This document shows, piece after piece, positions 1 to 5,873 of a DNA stretch of 10,668 nucleotides. Position 1 is the stretch's first letter; each line of letters begins with the position of its first letter. This DNA comes from an uncultured Clostridia bacterium. Its GTDB lineage: Bacteria > Bacillota > Clostridia > Peptostreptococcales > Anaerovoracaceae. The DNA lies in the NCBI GenBank assembly GCA_934278965.1, contig CAKQWL010000147.1, forward strand, positions 1 through 10,668, written 5' to 3'. A program made the position numbers and the translations under genes. The notes under the pieces were generated by a model, which did no database searches, was not told where the DNA came from, and saw nothing but the letters and a program-made list of their open reading frames with translations.

Positions 1-331
1 CGACATTGCTGTCTTCAAAGCAGCGAACCACATGGACAATCGCCGCCACCTCACGAATATGTCCGAGGAACTTGTTGCCAAGGCCCTCTCCGCGGGAAGC
101 GCCCTTGACCAGCCCCGCAATATCGTAAAATTCGATTGCCGTCGGAACCGTCTTCTTCGAGTGATACATCTCGTGCAGCACCTTGAGCCGCTCATCCGGC
201 ACAGCCACCACGCCGACATTCGGCTCGATGGTACAGAACGGATAATTCGCCGCCTCCGCCCCGGCTTTCGTAATTGCGTTAAAAAGAGTGCTCTTCCCAA
301 CATTTGGAAGCCCCACGATACCTAATTTCAT
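1..331 (-). CDS. ychF: Redox-regulated ATPase YchF (Obg-like), partial, N-terminal 110 residues
   Basis: Partial P-loop NTPase of the YchF/OLA1 group, a soluble ribosome-associated protein that hydrolyses ATP rather than GTP in characterised members. The 5' end is inside the window and the 3' part runs off the left edge. Visible are the G1 loop GLPNVGKST near residues 7-15, the switch-I region with [12 protein letters not shown] that is typical of this family, and the G3 motif DIAG followed by [16 protein letters not shown], a YchF signature. The residues that decide ATP against GTP specificity lie outside the window. The start ATG at 329-331 is supported by the family-typical N-terminus [13 protein letters not shown] and by AAGGAG at 344-349, somewhat far upstream at about a dozen bases. 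No convincing sigma-A promoter was found upstream. Family assignment is very secure. Confidence 0.96.
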   Translation of the reverse strand, partial: MKLGIVGLPNVGKSTLFNAITKAGAEAANYPFCTIEPNVGVVAVPDERLKVLHEMYHSKKTVPTAIEFYDIAGLVKGASRGEGLGNKFLGHIREVAAIVHVVRCFEDSNV

Positions 332-347
332 ATATCTCTACATCTCC

Positions 348-456
348 TTATTTTTCAAGCTGCACCTGCTCAAAGAGCTTGATTCCATTTTCCATGCTGT
401 CATCGGTCATGCGGAATTTCCTTTGCAAGTTTTTTGCCCTTAATATATTCAGCCAC
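348..456 (-). pseudogene. Possible frameshifted coding remnant directly upstream of ychF
   Basis: Two overlapping minus-strand frames each look coding-like for part of this stretch. One begins at the GTG at 454-456 and reads VAEYIKGKKLAKEIP, running on to a TGA at 400-402. The adjoining frame, from the ATG at 408-410, reads MTDDSMENGIKLFEQVQLEK and stops with TAA at 348-350, a stop that overlaps the ychF ribosome binding site (TAAGGAG). Joined by a single frameshift near 410, they would give one charged, helical C-terminal tail. I do not recognise the parent protein. It could be the end of a decayed mobile-element gene, a short leader peptide coupled to ychF, or chance. Confidence 0.25.
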
Positions 457-503
457 AAATCAAGCATAAATCAAGGCTCCCCTCTATTTCGATAAAACAG
501 AAA

Positions 504-540
504 GAACCCCTGTAACACAATTATTGTATCACAAGGGTTC
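504..540 (-). terminator. 37-bp near-perfect palindrome, probable terminator of leftward transcription
   Basis: Arms 504-521 and 523-540 are 18 bp each, separated by one base, and match at 15 of 18 positions. The three mismatches become G-U or A-C pairs in RNA, depending on strand. Read on the minus strand, the GGGGTTC arm is followed by TTTCTGTTTT, which fits a Rho-independent terminator for leftward transcription. The TAA stop of the Xis-like frame (521-523) lies inside the hairpin. The almost absent loop and the long AT-rich core are unusual for a plain terminator, so a palindromic repeat from a mobile element remains possible. Confidence 0.45.
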
Positions 541-820
541 CCGAAGCACAACAATGAACTTGTGATTCCGTTACGGTTTTCTGAGCGATGTATTCCTCAC
601 ATTCCTTTCGCATTACAAGCTTTTTCGTTCCGATGTAAAGGACAAACGGACAATTGGGCGCACACAGCATATCTTCCATCTTGTTGCTGCCGATGCTGCT
701 ATAAACCGCTGCCTCAAATTTGGAAACGAAACCACAAGTGAGAGGATTTTTATTATCTCCTTCGAGCCGCCGCCCCATTCGATAAAATTTTGGTGCAAAA
801 AACAATTGATATTTGTCCAT
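521..820 (-). pseudogene. Remnant of a Tn916-type excisionase (Xis family)
   Basis: A 99-codon frame whose central part resembles the small winged-helix excisionases of Tn916-type conjugative elements, which bend DNA beside the attachment site and steer the integrase toward excision. Residues from FEAAVYSSIGSNKMEDML to NCPFVLYIGTKKLVMRK and ECEEYIAQ line up with the Tn916 Xis pattern EEA-x-Y-x-x-IG-x-NK, then N-x-x-x-L-x-x-x-G-x-x, a basic stretch and a closing helix. Normal family members are about 65-70 residues and begin with an IPIWE-like stretch. Here that N-terminus is absent and replaced by unrelated residues, and the C-terminus carries about 15 extra residues (VTESQVHCCASGTLVIQ). No integrase follows. 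The promoter of the S-layer gene overlaps the 5' end on the other strand. I read it as a decayed cargo trace. A functional small DNA-binding protein is the alternative. Confidence 0.5.
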
Positions 821-834
821 CGCCGATGTACAAT
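806..834 (+). promoter_or_regulatory. Sigma-A promoter of the SLH surface-protein gene
   Basis: A -35 box TTGATA at 806-811, a 17-bp spacer and a -10 box TACAAT at 829-834 give near-consensus sigma-A geometry. Transcription would begin near 841 and leave a leader of about 65 bases before the ATG at 908. A 17-bp inverted repeat (815-831, GTCCATCG-C-CGATGTAC, one mismatch) occupies the spacer and runs into the -10 box, so it could serve as an operator. No binding protein is identified. Confidence 0.65.
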
Positions 835-907
835 GGGCGGGAATAATGAATAGGGGAATTGTTGGAGTTCAAATGACTGCAGACAATAAAAAAGGAGGAA
901 CCCCCAT

Positions 908-3900
908 ATGCGAAAAATTTTATCACTGCTGCTGTCTCTGGTGATGGTGCTGTCTATGCTGACACCGATCGCCTTTGCTGAAGACACGGCTTCTTATCCG
1001 GAAGGAACGATCATCATTCCATTGGGTGACGACGGAAGACCGACGGCGGCAAGCGGTACGGGCTGGACATACAGTGATGACACGCTGACATTGAATGAAG
1101 GTAAATTTGCTGTGAACGGCAGCTGCACTGCAGAAGTGTATAACCGCGCTGTGATCGTAGGCGGCACCTATGACGGAAAGGTTTACAATCGCGATCGTGA
1201 CGACGCTAAAACTGCCGTGTGCGGCACCATTGACGGCGGCACTTTTAATAATGATGTTGAAAGCCGTCATCCTTGGGTGAACTGCACGATCAATGCCGGT
1301 ATCTTCAATGGAAAAGTCACGGTCGGCAACCACAGTTTCGTCCACGGCGGTACCTTCAACGGCGAGTTTAAGAAGTTTTTGGGATGCACAATCACCGGCG
1401 GAACCTTTCCGATTTCTTATGAAACAAACGGAGGCTCTTGGACGAAAGGCTATACCGCTCCGACGGCTTATTCATACAGTACATCTCTCGGGATCGCCCT
1501 TCCTGACGCGGATAACATCTCAAATGGAGATTCGCTTTTCGCAGGCTGGTATGATAACGAAGATTTTGAAGGGAATGCCCTTACGCATATCCCAGCGAAG
1601 ACCGCCGGCAAGCTGACGCTTTATGCCAAGTTCATCAGCACCACCGCAACTTGGGAGCTGATCAGTACTTCGGCCCGTGAGGATGTGGATTACGCAAAAG
1701 ACGCAGATGGAAATTACACCGTCTACACGGCCAAGGGACTTGCCAAAATTGCTGCCATCGTCAACGACGGTGACGATCTCTTCGGTAAAACGGTAACACT
1801 GGCAAACGACATCGATCTTCTGAGCGGCGGCGTGGATGGCTACGGCGCAGGAACTGTGACCGAAACCAATAGCTGGGAACCGATCTACGACTTCTCCGGC
1901 ACATTTGACGGCAAAGGGCATAAAATCAGCAACCTTTTTATTGCCGCCACGGACAAGAATGTAGGCCTGTTCGGTTTCAATGCCGGAACAATTAAAAACC
2001 TGGAGATCGAAAGCGGCAGAATCACCGCAGAGATCTCTTCCGACTGGTCCCGTTACGCAGGAGGCATTGCCGCCAGCACCAGCGGTCTGATTGACAACTG
2101 TGTAAACCGCGCGGAGGTTTTTGTCAAGGTCACCGCATACAGCAGTTACGGCTGTTACATAGGCGGCATCACCGGACTGCACAGCACGGATGCCCTTTCT
2201 AACGGAATGAATATCTCCAAAGTTTCCAACTGCGTAAACTATGGCACGATTTCCGCCAACGGCGCGGCTTACTGCGGCGGCATCGCGGGCTATCAGTTCA
2301 GCGGCCGAAATGTCGTTAACGGCGTTCCGAGAAAAACACTGATTGAAAAATGCACCAATGAGGGAAGTGTTTCTGCCGGAGGAAGCGGCTGGGGAGGCGG
2401 TATTGCCGGAAGTGTTCAGAGCAATAGTGCCAGCGATACCTCCATAACAGCGACAATAGCCAACTGCTGCAACAAGGGCTTGATCTCCGGGCGCGATGTG
2501 GGCGGCATCAGCGGACTGAATCAAAATCGGGTCTATATCTATAATTGCTATAATTTCGGCGGACTGAACGGTACGGTCAACGCGGGCGGCATTGTCGGAA
2601 TAACGCAGTACGATTCTCCGGTCATTTCCAACTGCTATAACACCGGTACTATCGCTATCAACCAGACGGCAAACATCGGCGGCATCGCCGGGAACCTTTT
2701 GACCGGTGAAGTGTCCAACTGCTATTATCTTATGAGCACCGGACTCGCTGCTTTTGGCCAAGAAGGAACGGCGGCCACGGTGCAAGACTGCCTCGCATTT
2801 AATTCTGTAAGCGGTTCTCACACGCTGGACGGAACTGTTTACGGAACCAGTGATCTGCTTACTGCACTCAACGCGTGGGTAGCGGATCACAATAGCAATT
2901 CCGCTTATTTGAACTGGCGTGCGGATACGCAGAACAGCAATTATCCCGTTTTCGCGAAGGCCTCTGTTGTGACGTTTGACGCCAACGGCGGAGATGTCAC
3001 CCCTGCATCCGGCACGACGGATACCATAAACTTCACCCTTTCTTTTCTTCCGACGCCTACCCGCAGCGGTTACACCTTTAAGGGCTGGTTTACAGCAGCC
3101 GTTGGCGGTGATGAGGTTACAACAAGAACAGTATTTCCGAGTGACACGACCATTTTTGCGCATTGGGAGCAAAAAAAGGGAGGCGGAGGAGGTTCTCACA
3201 CATCCACCTACCCGATCGTTGTTGAAGACAGCAGGAACGGTGAAGTAACCGCAGACCGCAAGTCGGCAGCAGCAGGGACAACGGTGACCATCACGGTCAC
3301 CCCGGACAATGGTTATACGCTGAGCACTCTGGTCGTTAACGGACAGAACGGACAGACGCCGAAGCTGACCCATAAGGAAGACGGCAAGTACACCTTTACG
3401 ATGCCTGCATGCGGTGTGACGGTAAAAGCAAGCTTTACCCTCGCGGACAGCAAGTGCGACGGCAGCGGCGAATACTGCCCGAGTGCAAGGTTCCTCGATA
3501 TCGACACCAGCAAGTGGTATCACGAAGCTCTTGATTATGTAATCAGCCGCAAGCTCATGAACGGCTACGGCGAAAGACTCTTTGGGCCTGACGACGACAC
3601 TACCCGAGCTCAGTTTGCTGCAATTCTCTGGAATTTGAACGGACAACCCGCTTCGGACAGTCCGCTTGATTTTACCGATGTAACAGAGGGCGCATGGTAC
3701 ACGGAGCCCCTCCGCTGGGCAGTCGGCGCCGATGTAGTTCTCGGTTACGGGAACGGTATGGTTGGTCCGAATGACCCAATCACCCGCGAACAGCTGGCGG
3801 CGATGCTGTACCGTTACGCACAGTCTCAAGGCAGCGGTTTTACCTGCCAGTGGGCGTTCCGAATGAATTATGCGGATATTGATGAAATCTCGAGCTGGGC

Positions 3901-4036
3901 ATGGGAAGCTGTATGCTGGTGCAACATGAACGGGATCCTGAATGGCGATGATACAAAGCATCTCAATCCTGCTCAGCACGCCAGCCGGGCTCATATCGCA
4001 CAGATGATGATGAATTATTTAAGGAATAACAAATAA
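908..4036 (+). CDS. Secreted S-layer-anchored repeat protein (GLUG + InlB-type repeats + three SLH domains)
   Basis: A 1042-residue surface protein, probably displayed on the cell wall. Residues 1-24 are a Sec signal peptide (basic MRK, a leucine-rich core, cleavage likely after AFA). Residues 80-167 hold about five short repeats built on GGTFN/G, probably a beta-solenoid. Residues 168-242 resemble an InlB B-repeat (YETNGGSW ... FAGWYDNEDF ... LYAKF). Residues 352-606 contain about eight GLUG-like repeats of the form GGI-x-G ... NC-x-N-x-G-x-I. Residues 686-755 are a clear InlB/Listeria-Bacteroides repeat (VTFDANGG ... GYTFKGWFT ... IFAHW), followed by a KKGGGGGS linker and a further beta domain at about 768-845. 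Three SLH domains (about 862-905, 920-965, 988-1036) close the protein and should bind the secondary cell-wall polymer. They carry TTRAQF, ITREQL and the degenerate ASRAHI at the usual TRAE position. AAAGGAGG at 891-898 sets the start. No catalytic domain is visible, so adhesion or a structural role is inferred. Confidence 0.9.
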   Translation: MRKILSLLLSLVMVLSMLTPIAFAEDTASYPEGTIIIPLGDDGRPTAASGTGWTYSDDTLTLNEGKFAVNGSCTAEVYNRAVIVGGTYDGKVYNRDRDDAKTAVCGTIDGGTFNNDVESRHPWVNCTINAGIFNGKVTVGNHSFVHGGTFNGEFKKFLGCTITGGTFPISYETNGGSWTKGYTAPTAYSYSTSLGIALPDADNISNGDSLFAGWYDNEDFEGNALTHIPAKTAGKLTLYAKFISTTATWELISTSAREDVDYAKDADGNYTVYTAKGLAKIAAIVNDGDDLFGKTVTLANDIDLLSGGVDGYGAGTVTETNSWEPIYDFSGTFDGKGHKISNLFIAATDKNVGLFGFNAGTIKNLEIESGRITAEISSDWSRYAGGIAASTSGLIDNCVNRAEVFVKVTAYSSYGCYIGGITGLHSTDALSNGMNISKVSNCVNYGTISANGAAYCGGIAGYQFSGRNVVNGVPRKTLIEKCTNEGSVSAGGSGWGGGIAGSVQSNSASDTSITATIANCCNKGLISGRDVGGISGLNQNRVYIYNCYNFGGLNGTVNAGGIVGITQYDSPVISNCYNTGTIAINQTANIGGIAGNLLTGEVSNCYYLMSTGLAAFGQEGTAATVQDCLAFNSVSGSHTLDGTVYGTSDLLTALNAWVADHNSNSAYLNWRADTQNSNYPVFAKASVVTFDANGGDVTPASGTTDTINFTLSFLPTPTRSGYTFKGWFTAAVGGDEVTTRTVFPSDTTIFAHWEQKKGGGGGSHTSTYPIVVEDSRNGEVTADRKSAAAGTTVTITVTPDNGYTLSTLVVNGQNGQTPKLTHKEDGKYTFTMPACGVTVKASFTLADSKCDGSGEYCPSARFLDIDTSKWYHEALDYVISRKLMNGYGERLFGPDDDTTRAQFAAILWNLNGQPASDSPLDFTDVTEGAWYTEPLRWAVGADVVLGYGNGMVGPNDPITREQLAAMLYRYAQSQGSGFTCQWAFRMNYADIDEISSWAWEAVCWCNMNGILNGDDTKHLNPAQHASRAHIAQMMMNYLRNNK
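1961..2725 (+). repeat. GLUG-like tandem repeats inside the surface-protein gene
   Basis: About eight imperfect protein-level repeats, residues 352-606, each with a G-G-I-x-G turn followed by a strand ending in N-C-x-N-x-G. Clear units begin at VGLFGFNAG, AGGIAASTSG, IGGITGLHS, CGGIAGYQ, GGGIAGSVQ, VGGISGLNQ, AGGIVGITQ and IGGIAGNLL. Unit length ranges from roughly 22 to 45 residues because of inserted loops. Most units place a cysteine at the same position (C398, C440, C482, C520, C547, C576, C605). Codon choice differs from unit to unit, so these are old, diverged duplications. Confidence 0.75.
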
Positions 4037-4106
4037 AGAGAGATTCATCGGACTCAAAATCCCGTGTGCAGGTGCTCTGCTCACACATATGAACAGGATT
4101 GAATAA

Positions 4107-4143
4107 AAGACGGGGTATGACTTTGTTGGTCATGCCCCGTCTT
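4107..4143. terminator. Bidirectional Rho-independent terminator
   Basis: Arms AAGACGGGGTATGAC (4107-4121) and GTCATGCCCCGTCTT (4129-4143) pair along 15 bp with one G-U, around a 7-base loop. The right arm is followed by CTTATAT, and on the minus strand the other arm is followed by TTATTC after its own TT. It lies between the convergent surface-protein gene and the CMD gene and probably ends both transcripts. Confidence 0.8.
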
Positions 4144-4186
4144 CTTATATCCCCGCGTTCTATTACTACCGAGTTCTATTCCGCAT

Positions 4187-4528
4187 TTATTTTGTTTCTC
4201 CGGCTTCCTCATTCCAGATTTCTTTTGCCATACGGAACACTGCCCAGGCCTTCGGCCAGCCGCAGTAAAATGCCGCATGAGTCACAATCTCCGCGATTTC
4301 GTCTTTTGTGATGCCGTTTTTCTTCGCCGACATCAGATGATAGCGGAAACTTTCGTCCGTCAGTCCCTGCGCCATCAAAGCAACCACGGTCACAAGCGAA
4401 CGATCACGGAGGCTGAGCTGTTCTTCACGGCTCCAAACCTCTCCGAAAAGTACATCATCGTTCAGCTCCGCAAATTTCGGAGCAAACTCACCTAAAGCGT
4501 CTCTTCCGGCCGTCTGTTTCACTGCCAT
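4187..4528 (-). CDS. Carboxymuconolactone decarboxylase (CMD) family protein
   Basis: A 113-residue single-domain, all-helical CMD/AhpD-fold protein, presumably cytosolic. The CMD domain spans about residues 15-102. Visible are LSLRDRSLVTVVALMAQG (39-56), the helix with FRYHL (H64) and NGITKDEIAEIVTH (71-84), and the segment AAFYCGWPKAWAVF. There is no CxxC pair, only one cysteine (C89), so AhpD-type thiol peroxidase activity is unlikely. The true substrate of this subgroup is unknown, and aromatic lactone catabolism is not supported by the neighbours. It is the last gene of the reductase-cupin-CMD operon, 35 bp after the cupin stop, with AAGGAGG at a good distance before its ATG. B. subtilis yraC, under the MerR-type regulator AdhR, is a CMD-family parallel and suggests a role in electrophile stress (inference). 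Confidence 0.9.
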   Translation of the reverse strand: MAVKQTAGRDALGEFAPKFAELNDDVLFGEVWSREEQLSLRDRSLVTVVALMAQGLTDESFRYHLMSAKKNGITKDEIAEIVTHAAFYCGWPKAWAVFRMAKEIWNEEAGETK

Positions 4529-4563
4529 ATGTTCTCCTCCTTTATGATCTTCTATATTCTCCC

Positions 4564-4995
4564 TTATAATTTTGCATATTCCTCATCTGATACCGGTTCA
4601 CACCACTCGTTTCTGCAATTTTCTCCGGGAACCTCAATCGCAATATGGCTGAACCAGCTGTCCTTCTTCGCACCATGCCAGTGCTTGACATTGGCCGGAA
4701 TCATAATGACACTGCCCTCCCGCAGGCTGACGGCCTCCTTGCCTTCCTCCTGATACCATCCTTCACCGGCAGTACAAAGCAGCAGCTGCCCGCCGCCTTT
4801 ATCCGAATGATGGATATGCCAGTTGTTCCGGCATCCCGGCTCAAAAGTTACATTTGCGGCGAACAGGCCGCTTTCGGCATCGGTCAGCGGATTCAGGAAC
4901 GAATCGCCGATAAAATACTGTGCGTATGCCGTATTCGCCGTCCCGGTACCAAATGCATTTATCCTTTCAAATTGTTCTTTATTTTCAAATTTCAT
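4564..4995 (-). CDS. Cupin domain-containing protein
   Basis: A 143-residue single-domain cupin, a small beta-barrel metalloprotein likely acting in the cytosol. Cupin motif 1 is at about residues 54-85: HIHH (H60, H62) with Q70 in the place often held by Glu, then GEGWYQEEG. Motif 2 is at about residues 94-108: GSVIMIPANVKHWHG, with H105 or H107 as the third metal-binding histidine. The N-terminal 40 residues (with NPLTDAESGLFAANVTF) match cupins commonly found beside CMD-family proteins in Firmicutes. It lies 22 bp downstream of the reductase gene and 35 bp upstream of the CMD gene, so all three are probably one transcript. The ribosome binding site is weak (GAGGGGG before the ATG), which suggests partial coupling to the upstream gene. 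The substrate is not predictable from sequence. Confidence 0.88.
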   Translation of the reverse strand: MKFENKEQFERINAFGTGTANTAYAQYFIGDSFLNPLTDAESGLFAANVTFEPGCRNNWHIHHSDKGGGQLLLCTAGEGWYQEEGKEAVSLREGSVIMIPANVKHWHGAKKDSWFSHIAIEVPGENCRNEWCEPVSDEEYAKL

Positions 4996-5017
4996 AACAG
5001 AATCCCCCTCTGAATGC

Positions 5018-5740
5018 TTATTGATTCACCGTATAGCGAAGCCAAACCGCACCGGCATCCATAACCTTTGCTTCTTTCAGCGTGAAACCCATTGCATTAT
5101 TCTGGGAAAGTCCTTTTTGGGCTCGGAAAACCGACGGTGTGTTCGGACTTCCGTCTGCCGCCGCCGCCAGCACGATGCTGATTTCATCACACATTCCCGC
5201 TTGCAGGAAGGACCAGTTCAGTATACCTCCGCCGCCCAGCATCAGGGTCTCAATGTGAAATATCTCTTTCAGCTTGGAGAGCACCAATGCATAATCCAGT
5301 TCCTCTTCCCCTGCTATGATATAAGAAATGCCCAACTTCCGCAAAAATGCTTTATAAGCATTGCTGGCCTGCTCTGTCAGAACCTCAATCACATGAGCCG
5401 TTGTATCTACATAATGAAGCGTACTGTCTTCCCAGCCCAATCTTCCGTGAGGATCTACCGAGACATAAAACATCCCGAAATCCGGCTGCGCAATAAAATC
5501 TCCCGCCGGAACAATCGGTGCATTTTCGTCCAAGTTAGGCTTCTTGTAGAAAGTAAAATTATCATCCGTTGTCACCCGGCCGGACAGCCAGCCTTGATGT
5601 TTGTAAAATGCTTCTTTTCCGAAAGCAATGTCGTAAAATACATCACCCGCCGCCTCGCCCTGCGGCGTTTCCATGTAACTGCCCATGATTTTTCCGTCCA
5701 AAGCGGTTGTCATATGGCAAAAAATATAAGGTCTGTCCAT
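5018..5740 (-). CDS. RibD C-terminal / dihydrofolate-reductase-like family reductase
   Basis: A 240-residue protein with the RibD-C fold, a DHFR-like NADPH-dependent reductase fold used in riboflavin synthesis and in many stand-alone reductases. Family marks are FCHMTTALDGKI near residues 7-18 (compare MSLDGKI in relatives), a nucleotide-binding segment LMLGGGGILNWSFLQAG (166-182), then DEISIVLAAAADG (185-197). The deaminase half of a bifunctional RibD is absent and no other rib gene is nearby, so a role in riboflavin synthesis is unlikely and reduction of some small carbonyl or pteridine-like compound is a guess. It is the first gene of the three-gene operon. GGGAGGG 9 bases before the ATG supports the start. 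Its promoter carries the MerR-type dyad, so expression is probably switched by the divergent regulator. Confidence 0.87.
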   Translation of the reverse strand: MDRPYIFCHMTTALDGKIMGSYMETPQGEAAGDVFYDIAFGKEAFYKHQGWLSGRVTTDDNFTFYKKPNLDENAPIVPAGDFIAQPDFGMFYVSVDPHGRLGWEDSTLHYVDTTAHVIEVLTEQASNAYKAFLRKLGISYIIAGEEELDYALVLSKLKEIFHIETLMLGGGGILNWSFLQAGMCDEISIVLAAAADGSPNTPSVFRAQKGLSQNNAMGFTLKEAKVMDAGAVWLRYTVNQ

Positions 5741-5761
5741 TTCTGTATTCCCTCCCTGTGA

Positions 5762-5790
5762 TTGACAAGTTCTCTGTTTGGAAGTATGAT
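5762..5790 (+). promoter_or_regulatory. Near-consensus sigma-A promoter of the merR-eamA unit
   Basis: TTGACA at 5762-5767, a 17-bp spacer and TATGAT at 5785-5790 make an almost ideal sigma-A promoter reading right. The predicted start near 5797 gives a leader of about 75 bases. That leader runs through the operator and the divergent promoter at 5810-5840, so a MerR protein bound there could act as a roadblock and provide autoregulation. Confidence 0.75.
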
Positions 5791-5809
5791 ATCCTTAAAC
5801 TCTATGTGT

Positions 5810-5840
5810 ATCGTACACCTTAAAGCGCACTTTAAGTCAA
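5810..5840 (-). promoter_or_regulatory. MerR-type promoter and operator of the reductase-cupin-CMD operon
   Basis: On the minus strand, TTGACT (5840-5835) and TACGAT (5815-5810) are separated by 19 bp, the over-long spacer typical of promoters that MerR proteins activate by distorting DNA. A perfect dyad, CTTAAAG-CGCA-CTTTAAG (5819-5836), lies across the spacer and the edge of the -35 box. Its 7-4-7 layout matches known MerR-family dyads such as that of SoxR, and the half-site matches what I recall for AdhR of B. subtilis. A second short repeat, GTGTA-TCG-TACAC (5806-5818), overlaps the -10 box. Confidence 0.78.
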
Positions 5841-5873
5841 GCGAATTTTAAAAAAAGTCGGAGGGATTTTTAA

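Noticed and set aside
1520..3994. An 824-codon open frame on the minus strand, antisense to the surface-protein gene
   Set aside because: Its codons are exactly in register with those of the sense gene, so it stays open simply because the sense gene avoids TTA, CTA and TCA codons. The translation shows no domain or signal, while the sense frame has a signal peptide, repeats and SLH domains.
4037..4106. A complete tRNA gene after the surface-protein gene
   Set aside because: Only an anticodon-arm-like segment is present. There is no acceptor stem, D-loop or T-loop, so it is not called as a tRNA.
4823..5761. A 312-codon plus-strand frame over the cupin and reductase genes
   Set aside because: It lies opposite two clearly recognised genes, has no recognisable domain and is best explained as a compositional shadow.
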